From Kofleriaceae bacterium (lineage in GTDB: Bacteria > Myxococcota_A > Polyangia > Haliangiales > Haliangiaceae), in contig JANXOP010000273.1 of NCBI GenBank assembly GCA_025357755.1, forward strand, positions 79,612-143,611: DNA of 64,000 nucleotides, given 5' to 3'. The notes under the pieces were generated by a model that was not told the DNA's origin, ran no database searches, and saw only the letters and a list, made by a program, of their open reading frames with translations. This document shows positions 1 through 9,112 of the stretch, in pieces (within the stretch, counting starts at the first letter, position 1; each line of letters opens with the position of its first letter). A program made the position numbers and the translations under genes.

Positions 1-1
1 C

Positions 2-1528
2 GCGACCGGCACGAAGCCGTTCGCGCTGCGCAACTCCGATTTTCAGTTCAAGCCGAAGACCGCGATCGCGACGCAGGTCGGCGAGCTGATCGCGGCCGGT
101 GGGCGCACGGTCGTCCTGAGCGAGACGGATCTGCGCTCGGTGCTCGCGTTCGAGCAACTCTCGGAGGTCCCCGGGTTCGCGCAGTGGCGCGAGCAGACGC
201 GGCCGCTGCAGACCGTCTCGTTCATTCGCGACATCCTGGAGATCGAGCAGGTCGTAGTGCCGGTGGCGGCGGCGCCCGCGGTGGTGCTTATCGCGCCTGC
301 GCCGAAGCGCAACACGCAACCGATCGCGATCGTCGATCCGGCGCAGCTACGGATCGGGGTCTCGACCTCGCTGCGCGCCGAGCCGCAGTTCCTCAGCCTC
401 GAGCAGGTGAAATCGCACGTCACGTTCATCGGCGGCACGGGCAGCGGCAAGACCACCGCGGCGCTGAACGTGATCGAGCAGCTACTCGAGCGCGGTGTCT
501 CGGCGCTGCTGCTCGATCGCAAAGGCGACCTCGCGCGGTATGCGAGCGAGGCGTGGTGGCGCGAGGACCCGCGTCGCGCGGCGCTGCGCCAGCAGATCGA
601 CATCGAGCTCTACACGCCCGGCAACAGTGCGGGCCGTCCGTTGCGCTTGCCGTTGATCCCGTCGCTCGTCGATACGAGTGCGCAGGAGCGAACGCAGGTC
701 GCGCAGTTCGCGGCGAACGGGCTCGGCGCGATGATGGGCTACGGCGCGAGCTCGAACGACAAGAGCAAGCTCTCGGTCCTGCAGGTCGCGATCGGCCTCC
801 ACACCGAGGAGCGAGATGTCACGCTCGACCTGCTGCTCGACACGATCGACCGCCCGGATCCGGAGCTCCTCCAGAAGGTCGGCGCGTTGCAACGCCACTT
901 CGCGACGCTCTCCGAGAACCTCCAGGCATTGCGCATCCAGCGCGGCTCCTTGCTGGCGGGCGATGGCCCGATGCTCGATGTCGCGAGCCTCCTGCCGGTC
1001 GGTGGCAAGCCCAAGCTCTCCATCGTCAACACGGCCGCGCTCTCGGACGTACCGATGCTCCAGTTCTGGGTCTCGCGCTTGCTGATCGAGCTCTCGCGGC
1101 TGGCGCGCAAGCGGCCGAGCAAGACGCTGCAGGGCGTCGCATTCTTCGACGAGGCCGACGCCTACGTGCCGGCGATCGGCGCGCCACCGACGAAGGAGCC
1201 GATGTTCGATCTGCTCCGCCGCGCGCGGTCGGGTGGATTGGGCGTGTTGCTCGCCACGCAGAATCCGGGCGACTTCGACTACAAGGCGCGAGACAATATC
1301 GCGACGTGGCTGGTGGGCAAGGTCGCGCAGACGCGAGCGATCGAGAAGATGAGAAATCTGATCGGCGCATATCCGAACGTCGGTCCGCGGTTGGCGAATC
1401 AGCCGACCGGGCATTTCTTCGTGCTGGCGGATTCGAAGGCGATCGAGGTGAAGAGCGACCGCTCGATGATGCAGACGGAGCAGCTGTCGGAGAGTGAAGT
1501 GTTGGAGCTCGCGCGGACGACAACCTGA
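2..1528 (+). CDS. HerA/DUF87-like P-loop ATPase (5' truncated by window start)
   Basis: Frame open to base 2 upstream of the listed ATG; Walker A TFIGGTGSGKTTAALNV, LLLDRKGDLARY, Walker B GVAFFDEADAYVP, LLATQNPGDFDYKARDNI. Confidence 0.8.
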   Translation, partial: ATGTKPFALRNSDFQFKPKTAIATQVGELIAAGGRTVVLSETDLRSVLAFEQLSEVPGFAQWREQTRPLQTVSFIRDILEIEQVVVPVAAAPAVVLIAPAPKRNTQPIAIVDPAQLRIGVSTSLRAEPQFLSLEQVKSHVTFIGGTGSGKTTAALNVIEQLLERGVSALLLDRKGDLARYASEAWWREDPRRAALRQQIDIELYTPGNSAGRPLRLPLIPSLVDTSAQERTQVAQFAANGLGAMMGYGASSNDKSKLSVLQVAIGLHTEERDVTLDLLLDTIDRPDPELLQKVGALQRHFATLSENLQALRIQRGSLLAGDGPMLDVASLLPVGGKPKLSIVNTAALSDVPMLQFWVSRLLIELSRLARKRPSKTLQGVAFFDEADAYVPAIGAPPTKEPMFDLLRRARSGGLGVLLATQNPGDFDYKARDNIATWLVGKVAQTRAIEKMRNLIGAYPNVGPRLANQPTGHFFVLADSKAIEVKSDRSMMQTEQLSESEVLELARTTT

Positions 1529-1707
1529 AGCGGTTCAAACAGGACCCCGCAGATACCCGATGCCGATTGCAGACCGTGCGAGTCTCGAGAAACGAGAGCT
1601 TGCCGCGCACGACGCGAGCGGTGTGTAAGACGCCTCGGCAGCTTCATTTGGTCGGCGCGATGGCACGGTCCGGAGAACTCGCGAAACCAGTCGTACTGTA
1701 GGGATCC

Positions 1708-4700
1708 ATGGCTCGACGAACAGGCGATCAGCTCGCCGAAGGCTTGTACGAGGACCTGCTGACCGAGGTGCTCTCGGGGCAGCTGGCTACCTCACCCTTC
1801 GAGAAGGTCACGGCGCCTGTCGTCGACATTGATCTACCGGTGGTACTCGCGCGGCACTTTCGCGACGAGATCGAACGTGCAGTCCGAAGCTTGCCAGCCG
1901 TGGAACGAGCTAAACGTGCACGCGAGCTCAGTGCCTCGGTGATCGAGCACCTCGCGGGGCTCGTCGACATCGAGACCGGCGCACAGATTCGCGGGCAGTT
2001 ACCGACCGATCCGCTGCAGCGCTTGCTCGCCTTACATCGCGGCGCGGTCCCAGAGCGGCCGAGCACACCACTCTCGATGTCGACGCTCCTCACGCGCAAC
2101 CGCGCGGAGCCGGCACTCGGTCACGAGCTCGCGCGTGAGATTGCTACCGCTGATCGGATCGACGCGATCATCGCGTTCGTGACGATTGGTGGCGTGCGCA
2201 CGATCAGCGACTCGTTACAGCACTTCTCGCGCCGCGAAGGATCGCGGTTTCGGCTACTGACGACCACGTTTACCGGGACGACCGAAGTAGCCGCGATCGA
2301 GAGCCTCGCACGCCTCCCGCGGGCGGATGTTCGAATCTCATACGACACCCGTCGAACGCGGCTGCATGCGAAGGCGTGGCTGTTTCATCGTGATTCGGGA
2401 CTCAGCACCGCGTACGTGGGCTCGGCGAACCTGACCTCGACCGCACTCGGTGCGGGTCAGGAGTGGATGGTGAAGATCGCAGCGGCCGACTTGCCGCACG
2501 TGATCGAGAAGTTCAGCGGCACCTTCAACACACTCTGGGAGGATCCCGAGTTCGAGCGATACTCGCCCGACATCGCCGGTCACAAGGAGAAGCTTGCGTC
2601 TGCACTACTGCCCGAGACCGCTGCGAACAGTACCGACGAAGCGTTCCTCGTCGCGCTGCGCGCACTTCCGTTCCAAGAGGAGATCCTCGACAAGCTCGAA
2701 GCTGAGCGCGCGATTCATGGGCGGTTTCGGAACCTCGTCGTCGCTGCGACTGGGACAGGCAAGACCGTCATCGCCGCTTTGGACTACGCGCGGCAATTCG
2801 CCAAGAGCGGCGTCGCGCCACGCTTGCTGTTTCTTGCCCATCGACGAGAACTGCTCGATCAGGCGCGTCGAACGTTCAGGTTTGCGCTTCAGGACGCTTC
2901 GTTCGGTGAGCTGCTCGTCGATGGGGACCGGCCGAAACGCTGGGACCATATCTTCGCCAGCGTGCAGAGCGTTGGTGACGTGATCGAGCGCCTCGGCCCC
3001 GAGTATTTCCGTCACGTCGTGGTCGATGAATGTCACCACATGCCGGCGAAGTCGTATCAGGATGTTGTCCCTCGCTTGCGACCGGCGATCTTGGTCGGGC
3101 TCACGGCAACGCCGGAGCGAAGTGATCACCAGTCGCTGCTGCCGGACTTCGATGGTCACGTCGCGGCGGAGCTACGCCTGTGGCACGCGCTCGATGATCA
3201 GCTGCTTGTTCCATTCGAGTACTACGGCATCAGTGACGGCGTCGATCTGCGCAAGATCCGCTGGAGCCGAACCGGCTACGACGCCGGTGTGCTCGGTGAG
3301 CTCTATACCGGCCACACCGCTCGCGCTGACCTGATTCTTGCGCAGCTCGCGCGGCGGGTCGGCAGTCTAAGGGCGCTGCGCGCGATCGGTTTTTGCGTCA
3401 ACATCGAGCACGCAGAGTTCATGGCGCGGCACTTCACGGCCGCTGGGATTCCTGCGCGTGCCGTCCACGGCAAGAGCCCCGATCGCGATGAAGCGCCCGC
3501 GCTGTTACGCGATCGCACGGTCAACGTGTTGTTCACGTGCGACCTCTATAACGAGGGCGTCGACCTGCCCTACCTGGATACGCTGCTCCTGCTTCGCCCG
3601 ACCCAGAGCGCGACGCTATTCCTCCAGCAACTCGGTCGCGGGTTACGACATTCGCCGGGGAAGGCTAGCTGTCTTGTTCTCGACTTTATCGGTCAGCATC
3701 GCGACGAGTTCCGGTTCGACGCGACGATCGCGGCGATCACTGGTATTCCGCGGGCGGCGTTGCGCAAGGCGGTTGAGGAAGGCTTCCCTTACCTTCCGAG
3801 CGGTTGTTCGTTTCAACTCGATGCGGTCGCGCGTGAAGAGATCCTTCGTTCGCTGCGCGCGGTCCTCGGCGGTGCGAAGCGGTTGATGGGCGAGATTCGC
3901 GAGATCACCGCCGCTAGTGGCAAGCCAACGCTGGCGACATTCCTCGAACAGACCGGGCGAGGTCTGGAAGACGTCTACGATGCGGGTGGCTGGTCGACGC
4001 TACAGCGTCACGCAGGAGTATCGACGCTTGCGGCGAACGAGAATGAGAAGGACGTCGACGAGTTGAGTCGGCTCCTCGGTCGGCTTCAGCATGTAGACGA
4101 GCCGGAACGCCTTCGCACGTACCGTGATGTCATCGCGGCCGCACTGGACAACCCTGCGCCACTGACCGGACGCCAGCGCTCGCAGGTGATGATGCTCGAA
4201 TCGCAGCTCTATCATCGCGGCGTACTGCGCGCGGCCGAGGCGAGTGTCGAGTACCTCGCTGGAAGGCCGAGCATCGTTCGGGAGATGGACGAGTTGCGCG
4301 AAGTACTCGAGAACCGAGTCACCGTCGCAGAACAGGTCTACCCAGTACCCGAGTGGTCACTGGCGCTGCATCGTCACTACTCGCGGAGAGAGATCACGGC
4401 TGGGGTCGGATACGTCGAGGCTGGCGATAAGAGCTTGAACCTTCAAACCGGCATCCTTCAGCTCAAGGACCAGAAGCGCGAGCTTCTATTCGTGACCCTC
4501 GACAAGTCGGGCAAGGGTTTCTCGCCGAGCACGCGGTATCGCGACTACGCACTGAGCCCCGAGTTCTTCCATTGGGAGACTCAGGGCAACGCAAGCGTGA
4601 CGCGCCCATCGGGCCGTCGGTATCTTGACAGCGCAACCACCGGCTGGAGCTTCTATCTGTTCGTCCGGACGGATCCCGAGGCGGCGTTCGCCTTCCTGGG

Positions 4701-4815
4701 TCCTATTCGCTACGAGCGACACGAAGGTGACCGCCCGATCGCGATCACCTGGCGCATGAACCATCCGATGAGTGCCGCGCTCTTCGAGCGCTACGCGACA
4801 CTTCGACCGGGCTGA
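1708..4815 (+). CDS. PLD-domain + SF2 DEAD/DEAH helicase + DUF3427-like C-terminal domain
   Basis: PLD HKD-like HAKAWLFHRDSG..GSANLTSTAL; ATGTGKT; DECHH; GLTATPERSD; QQLGRGLRHSPGK; C-terminal DUF3427-like region. Confidence 0.85.
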   Translation: MARRTGDQLAEGLYEDLLTEVLSGQLATSPFEKVTAPVVDIDLPVVLARHFRDEIERAVRSLPAVERAKRARELSASVIEHLAGLVDIETGAQIRGQLPTDPLQRLLALHRGAVPERPSTPLSMSTLLTRNRAEPALGHELAREIATADRIDAIIAFVTIGGVRTISDSLQHFSRREGSRFRLLTTTFTGTTEVAAIESLARLPRADVRISYDTRRTRLHAKAWLFHRDSGLSTAYVGSANLTSTALGAGQEWMVKIAAADLPHVIEKFSGTFNTLWEDPEFERYSPDIAGHKEKLASALLPETAANSTDEAFLVALRALPFQEEILDKLEAERAIHGRFRNLVVAATGTGKTVIAALDYARQFAKSGVAPRLLFLAHRRELLDQARRTFRFALQDASFGELLVDGDRPKRWDHIFASVQSVGDVIERLGPEYFRHVVVDECHHMPAKSYQDVVPRLRPAILVGLTATPERSDHQSLLPDFDGHVAAELRLWHALDDQLLVPFEYYGISDGVDLRKIRWSRTGYDAGVLGELYTGHTARADLILAQLARRVGSLRALRAIGFCVNIEHAEFMARHFTAAGIPARAVHGKSPDRDEAPALLRDRTVNVLFTCDLYNEGVDLPYLDTLLLLRPTQSATLFLQQLGRGLRHSPGKASCLVLDFIGQHRDEFRFDATIAAITGIPRAALRKAVEEGFPYLPSGCSFQLDAVAREEILRSLRAVLGGAKRLMGEIREITAASGKPTLATFLEQTGRGLEDVYDAGGWSTLQRHAGVSTLAANENEKDVDELSRLLGRLQHVDEPERLRTYRDVIAAALDNPAPLTGRQRSQVMMLESQLYHRGVLRAAEASVEYLAGRPSIVREMDELREVLENRVTVAEQVYPVPEWSLALHRHYSRREITAGVGYVEAGDKSLNLQTGILQLKDQKRELLFVTLDKSGKGFSPSTRYRDYALSPEFFHWETQGNASVTRPSGRRYLDSATTGWSFYLFVRTDPEAAFAFLGPIRYERHEGDRPIAITWRMNHPMSAALFERYATLRPG

Positions 4816-5235
4816 TGGGACCTCTCAAGTTCTGCCACCCACATGACTTTTCAGGCTTGGTGTGCGCGAATGGAAAAGTCGCGCGGTCAACGCTCCTTCG
4901 TGCGCGGCTTGATGACGCACCACTCACGGCGATAGCGGACCGGCTACGCATACAGAACTTCGATGCTTCGCGACGGTCGATGGCTGTCGTACCGATCGCG
5001 ACCAGCGATTTGCCGCAGGTGCGCAGATCATCAACGAGTGCACGCGCAGCGAGTGACACGACCAAACAAACGTCGCAGAGCTGTGGACCACGCAGCACAG
5101 GCGTCGACTTGATTCCTGTCCGGCAAGGCAATCTTCTTTGTTCAAGCTGGATGCGCACTTGTCTGCGTCGTCAGCGACCTGCCCCCAAGTTAGATCCTAC
5201 GCAACCGAACGAGTGGCCGGCCGATACGTCGCCAC

Positions 5236-5616
5236 ATGAACGATGACCTCGTGTCTCTCAGGCCTCGGTGGCGACGGCGCTGGCTCCTCCTCTTGGTCCC
5301 ACCTCTCCTGTTCCTCGGATCAGCGGCCGTTGGCAGCTGTCACGCATCGCACAGGATCACAGCTCGCGTCGAGAGCGCTGGATCCTGCAACCCGCGAATC
5401 ACAATCTCCACGGTAGCGAACCATCGCGTCACGTTTCTGCCTGAGGTCAGGATCACTCCGTGGGACGGGGAGGTCCCTTCCAATGTCGAAGAGGTGACGA
5501 TTGACGTGTCTGGTGCGGAGCGTGACTGCAGTATGCAGTGCCAGATCACAGTCGATGGAGCGGTCACCGTCATCCGCGCTGATACACACGGTGTGACTTG
5601 TGCGTGGAAGCGCTGA
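5236..5616 (+). CDS. Hypothetical membrane-anchored/secreted protein
   Basis: 126-aa ORF with N-terminal Arg-rich stretch followed by hydrophobic helix WLLLLVPPLLFLGSAAVGS. Confidence 0.45.
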   Translation: MNDDLVSLRPRWRRRWLLLLVPPLLFLGSAAVGSCHASHRITARVESAGSCNPRITISTVANHRVTFLPEVRITPWDGEVPSNVEEVTIDVSGAERDCSMQCQITVDGAVTVIRADTHGVTCAWKR

Positions 5617-5930
5617 ACCAGGATTGCCAGCTCGCCTCCGGCTTTGGCCACGCATCGCGATAGTGCGGCGTTGCGGCCTGGAGGTCGCGCTCCACGCCCA
5701 TCCTTCACCGGCCGACGATCCACGTCACGTATCCCTCCGCTCCGGTCGCTGCACCGGACATGCCGAGCATGCGCGGGTCTGCAGCTGCATCCCTCGCGAC
5801 CGAGAACACCTTTTCGAGCGCATTGCTTCGGCACCATCGCGCGCGCTCTGTCGCAGAGCTCAGATGGCGTCTTTCGTAACTTAGCCGGCAACGCGTTCCG
5901 TCGAGGAACCGAGCGATCCTTCGCGTCAGG

Positions 5931-7319
5931 TCAGCGCTTCATCCGCGTGCGCGCGATACCTAGCGCCGCTCGAACGAGTTGCTCGAGATTCAGATCGTGT
6001 GGCCCCGAGCAGGCCGCTTCCTCGACCATCTGGCGCGCTTCGGCTTTCCGAAAGCCTGCCTGGGTGAGCGCCTGCGTGGCCTCCGTCTTCATCACGACCA
6101 TTTCGTAACTCGGCCGGCCCACGTGGGACGCCGGCGCCGGCACGGGTGGTTTCTGGATACGCGTCGATGGCGACGTGGACGACGTGGGCGACGCGGGCCT
6201 CTCTCCCGCTGTCATACCATTCGGCCGTTCCACGTGGGACGGAGACCGTTCGATCGACCGCGGTACGCGATCTTCGAACACGAGGTCCGGTGCACGACCC
6301 GAGATCGCGAGCAGGCCTTGATGATGCGCCGCGTGGTGTGCGAAGCAGAGCAAGGCAATATTCTCGGCCTCGTGGCCGCCACCATCGGCCTGGTGAACGA
6401 TGTGATGAGCATCGATGAAGCGTGCCGATCGACAGCCGGGCACCGTGCACGCTCCGTGATCGCGTCGCCACACGTGCCGGCGAACCATCGGCGAGATGTC
6501 CTGCTTCGCGCGAGAGGGCTCGCGATCGGAGCCGATTCGCTGCGCATCGCATTCGGCGCGCTCGACATCGGCCGGAGCGATCGGAACGTTCACACCACCC
6601 GCTTGTTGCCAGCCCTGCTGACACGCCTCGCAGATCGTCGTCAGGATCTGGTGCCGAGCGCGCGAGCCATCTTCGTCGGGATTTGCACCACCATCGATCA
6701 CCGAACCGCACAGCGCCGCCACGAGCTCGTTGTCGTCCAGCCGCCGGCCGTGCTCGTCGGCGAGGATCTGCTGTGCCTGCCGGAGTAGCGCGTACGTCGC
6801 GGTCGTGACCTCGAAGCGCACCACGCGCGGCGCGAAATCTGGATTCGGCGGATCGGTCGGCAAGTCGCCGCGCCGATGCACCCCGACCAGCTCTTCGATC
6901 TGGCGCAGGTTCTTACCGCGCACGGCATCGCACCATTCGCGCTGCGTGCTCGGCGTGACCACGCGCGTGAGCTCGCGCAGCGCCGAGTAGCTCTGCTCGC
7001 CACTCTCGAGCGCCTCGGCGAGCGCCGGCATCTCACCGAGCGCGATCGCGACGCGTACGCGATCGCGCGCGGTCTTCGGCGCGTATCCGAGCACGTCTTC
7101 CATGTACGCCAGTAACGAGGGCTTGCCGAGCCTGCGCCAGATCTCGCAGCGATTCGCGAGGCAGAGCAGCGCTGCCTCCTCGACATCGAGCGCGCCGCGC
7201 TTCCTCGCGATCGTGCGCAGGCCGCGATCGATGTCCTGCCAACCCGGTACCGAGCTCGCGGCCCACACATCACCATTCGACACCACCGCGCATTCGCCAT
7301 CACGCAACATGTTCCCCAC
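5931..7319 (-). CDS. HNH endonuclease (DUF222/13E12-like N-terminal region) with RuvA domain III-like C-terminus
   Basis: HNH core VWRRDHGACTVPGCRSARFIDAHHIVHQADGGGHEAENIALLCFAHHAAHHQG; C-terminal TEATQALTQAGFRKAEARQMVEEA. Confidence 0.85.
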   Translation of the reverse strand: MGNMLRDGECAVVSNGDVWAASSVPGWQDIDRGLRTIARKRGALDVEEAALLCLANRCEIWRRLGKPSLLAYMEDVLGYAPKTARDRVRVAIALGEMPALAEALESGEQSYSALRELTRVVTPSTQREWCDAVRGKNLRQIEELVGVHRRGDLPTDPPNPDFAPRVVRFEVTTATYALLRQAQQILADEHGRRLDDNELVAALCGSVIDGGANPDEDGSRARHQILTTICEACQQGWQQAGGVNVPIAPADVERAECDAQRIGSDREPSRAKQDISPMVRRHVWRRDHGACTVPGCRSARFIDAHHIVHQADGGGHEAENIALLCFAHHAAHHQGLLAISGRAPDLVFEDRVPRSIERSPSHVERPNGMTAGERPASPTSSTSPSTRIQKPPVPAPASHVGRPSYEMVVMKTEATQALTQAGFRKAEARQMVEEAACSGPHDLNLEQLVRAALGIARTRMKR

Positions 7320-7713
7320 ACTTTCCGACTGATTGATGGACTATATGTACCATTCGATATTTCGGATCGTTGTCGCGCGCTCTCGACGACGAATCGCGAT
7401 CTTGGCCGATGCGTTTTGATCTCGTGCGGAGAACGCGCGCAGACCCGAGCGCATCGCTTCTCGAACACCGCGAGCGCGATGTCGCGGACACGTGATCTGA
7501 GTGCTCCGAAAACGCGTCAAGAACAATCGAACGAATCCCGATGCAGTCCCGCCGTTTTGGTCGATCCTCGCTTGCTGCTCCGCGACGAGGTCGCACCAGT
7601 TCCTTACGGCATCCTGCTTCGCGGTCCGCTTGCTTTGCTGTCGATCTCGTCCGTCCGCGCTGCGCGATGAACGGCCGAGGGTTGGAGTCCTCATGCGTTC
7701 GAACCATTCTTGG

Positions 7714-7730
7714 CTCCGACTACGTCGGAG
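7714..7730. repeat. Perfect 7-bp stem / 3-nt loop hairpin CTCCGAC-TAC-GTCGGAG
   Basis: Direct reading of inverted repeat about 85 bp downstream of the Fic stop (minus strand); no T-tract. Confidence 0.5.
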
Positions 7731-7816
7731 ATGCTCGCTCGATCGATGACCGATAGCTGGAGGTGGCTCGAAGCAGTCGCCCACTTGCTCGGCGAGCAGA
7801 AGGCGGAGAGCTTCGT

Positions 7817-8705
7817 CTAGAGCTCGACAATCTTCGCGTCGTCGGGCTCGCGGAACCAATTCTTCTGCGTGAGCTCCACGAGGACGGCCGGGTACTTCGA
7901 GAAATCGAGATGCGAGAAGCATCGTGCACGCGCGAGCGCCTGGACGAGCGGCGCCGGCCGGTGTCGGCGCGTGAGTGCGCGTAGCGAGAGCACGTAGTCT
8001 TCGCGAAAGACGGTCGGAACGATGATCGTCGACTGCTCCGCGGCCACGAGCTCGGAATTCATCATGATGCGTGCGATTCGCCCGTTGCCATCGACGAACG
8101 GATGGACGTCGCTGACCAGGAACATGATGAAGATCGCGCGCCGCAATCCCGGTTCGAGGTCGCGGCTCAAGGCGAAGCCATGGCGCAGAGTGCCCTGCAC
8201 GTAATCGGGATGAACGAACACGGTGTCGCCTGCGCGATTGACCACGGTCTTGAACGCACCGGGCGATACCTCGGGACGCTGCGCCATCATCGTCGCGTGG
8301 CGACGCCGGAGAGTCGCGATGAACGCTTCGAACGTGTCCGGGTTTCTGCGCATCTCGCCGCGGTCCGAGACGATCTCGAAGGTGCCGACGATGTCGTGCG
8401 CATCCTTGGGACGGGCGGGCGGGATCTGTTTGTCGAAGACGATCGACTCCGCCTCGGCGACTTCGAACGTGGTGCCTTCGATGTAGTTCGAGAAGTATGC
8501 CTCGAAGAACGCCTTGTTCTTGAAGTGCGCTGGCGAGCTGAAGCGATCCACGGTCTGCGCGATCGGTGCACGCAGCTCGGCGAACAGAAGCTGCAAGCGC
8601 TCGATACACGCGGCATCGAACGGTTCGCCCGCCGCTCGCGCCTTGGCGACGCCACTGACGCGGGCCGACCTGTCGGATTCGGCCTTCCACTTTGAGCTCG
8701 GCCAT
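7817..8705 (-). pseudogene. Fic family protein (class II-like), apparent N-terminal frameshift at TTT 8691-8693
   Basis: HPFVDGNGRIAR Fic motif; inhibitory-type motif SNYIEG; ATG at 8705 reads MAELK in another frame and becomes MAELKWKAESDRSARVSGVAKARAAGEPFDAACIERLQ if one base of the A3 run is removed. The intact downstream ORF is 7817..8596 with a TTG start. Confidence 0.75.
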
Positions 8706-8797
8706 CCGGCGTCGCTCGGTGCTGTTGTGCCCGGGAAAAAGCACCGGTGGTAGCGCTTCGGTCACCTGGTCATTTTGCGTCAGAGTTGCGGGAGTTC

Positions 8798-8887
8798 GAG
8801 CGTTTTTGTAGTCATTTCAACAAATAAGAGCGTTTTGTTAGCAGATATTTCAGCACAGAGCGTTTTTACGCAGATAAATTCCACGAA
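8798..8887. repeat. Three phased direct repeats GAGCGTTTT(T/G), exact 30-bp period
   Basis: Copies begin at 8798, 8828 and 8858; copies 2 and 3 also share GCAGATA. Confidence 0.75.
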
Positions 8888-9112
8888 CCGACGAGGCGAA
8901 GATCAGCACGAACCTGTCGCGCTTACGAGCAACGAGCTTGTCGCGCAGCTGGCGCCCGGCCGGCCACGAGCTCGGCGTGGATCTCTGCGAGGCGCGGAGG
9001 GCTCCCGGTATCCTCGTCGACAACCGCGTACCAGACGCCAGCACACATCAACGGTGGCCTCGTGGCTCCACAGCGCGCGTGGGATCCTGGTGACCGAAGC
9101 GTTCGTGGCGAA

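Noticed and set aside
482-1414. Long antisense Arg/Asp/Glu-rich ORFs opposite high-GC genes (also 9458..10504, 16006..17100, 28904..29860, 29867..31594, 37125..38693, 41496..43259, 53169..54290)
   Set aside because: Typical GC3-driven shadow ORFs of low-complexity composition, with no domains, opposite well-supported genes.
7500-7680. Transposase remnant (WCDLVAEQQ reminiscent of IS66-type OrfA)
   Set aside because: Match too short and no inverted repeats or remaining transposase frame.
7620-7710. tRNA-like T-arm (GGGTTGGAGTCC / GTTCGAACC)
   Set aside because: No matching acceptor stem, D-arm or anticodon arm could be laid out on either strand.
7341-8765. 474-aa minus-strand ORF as a real protein
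   Set aside because: Mostly an out-of-frame shadow of the Fic gene; only its MAELK start is informative.
8798-8887. CRISPR array
   Set aside because: Only a ~10-bp core is conserved per 30-bp unit and no cas genes are present; more consistent with operator/iteron-like sites.
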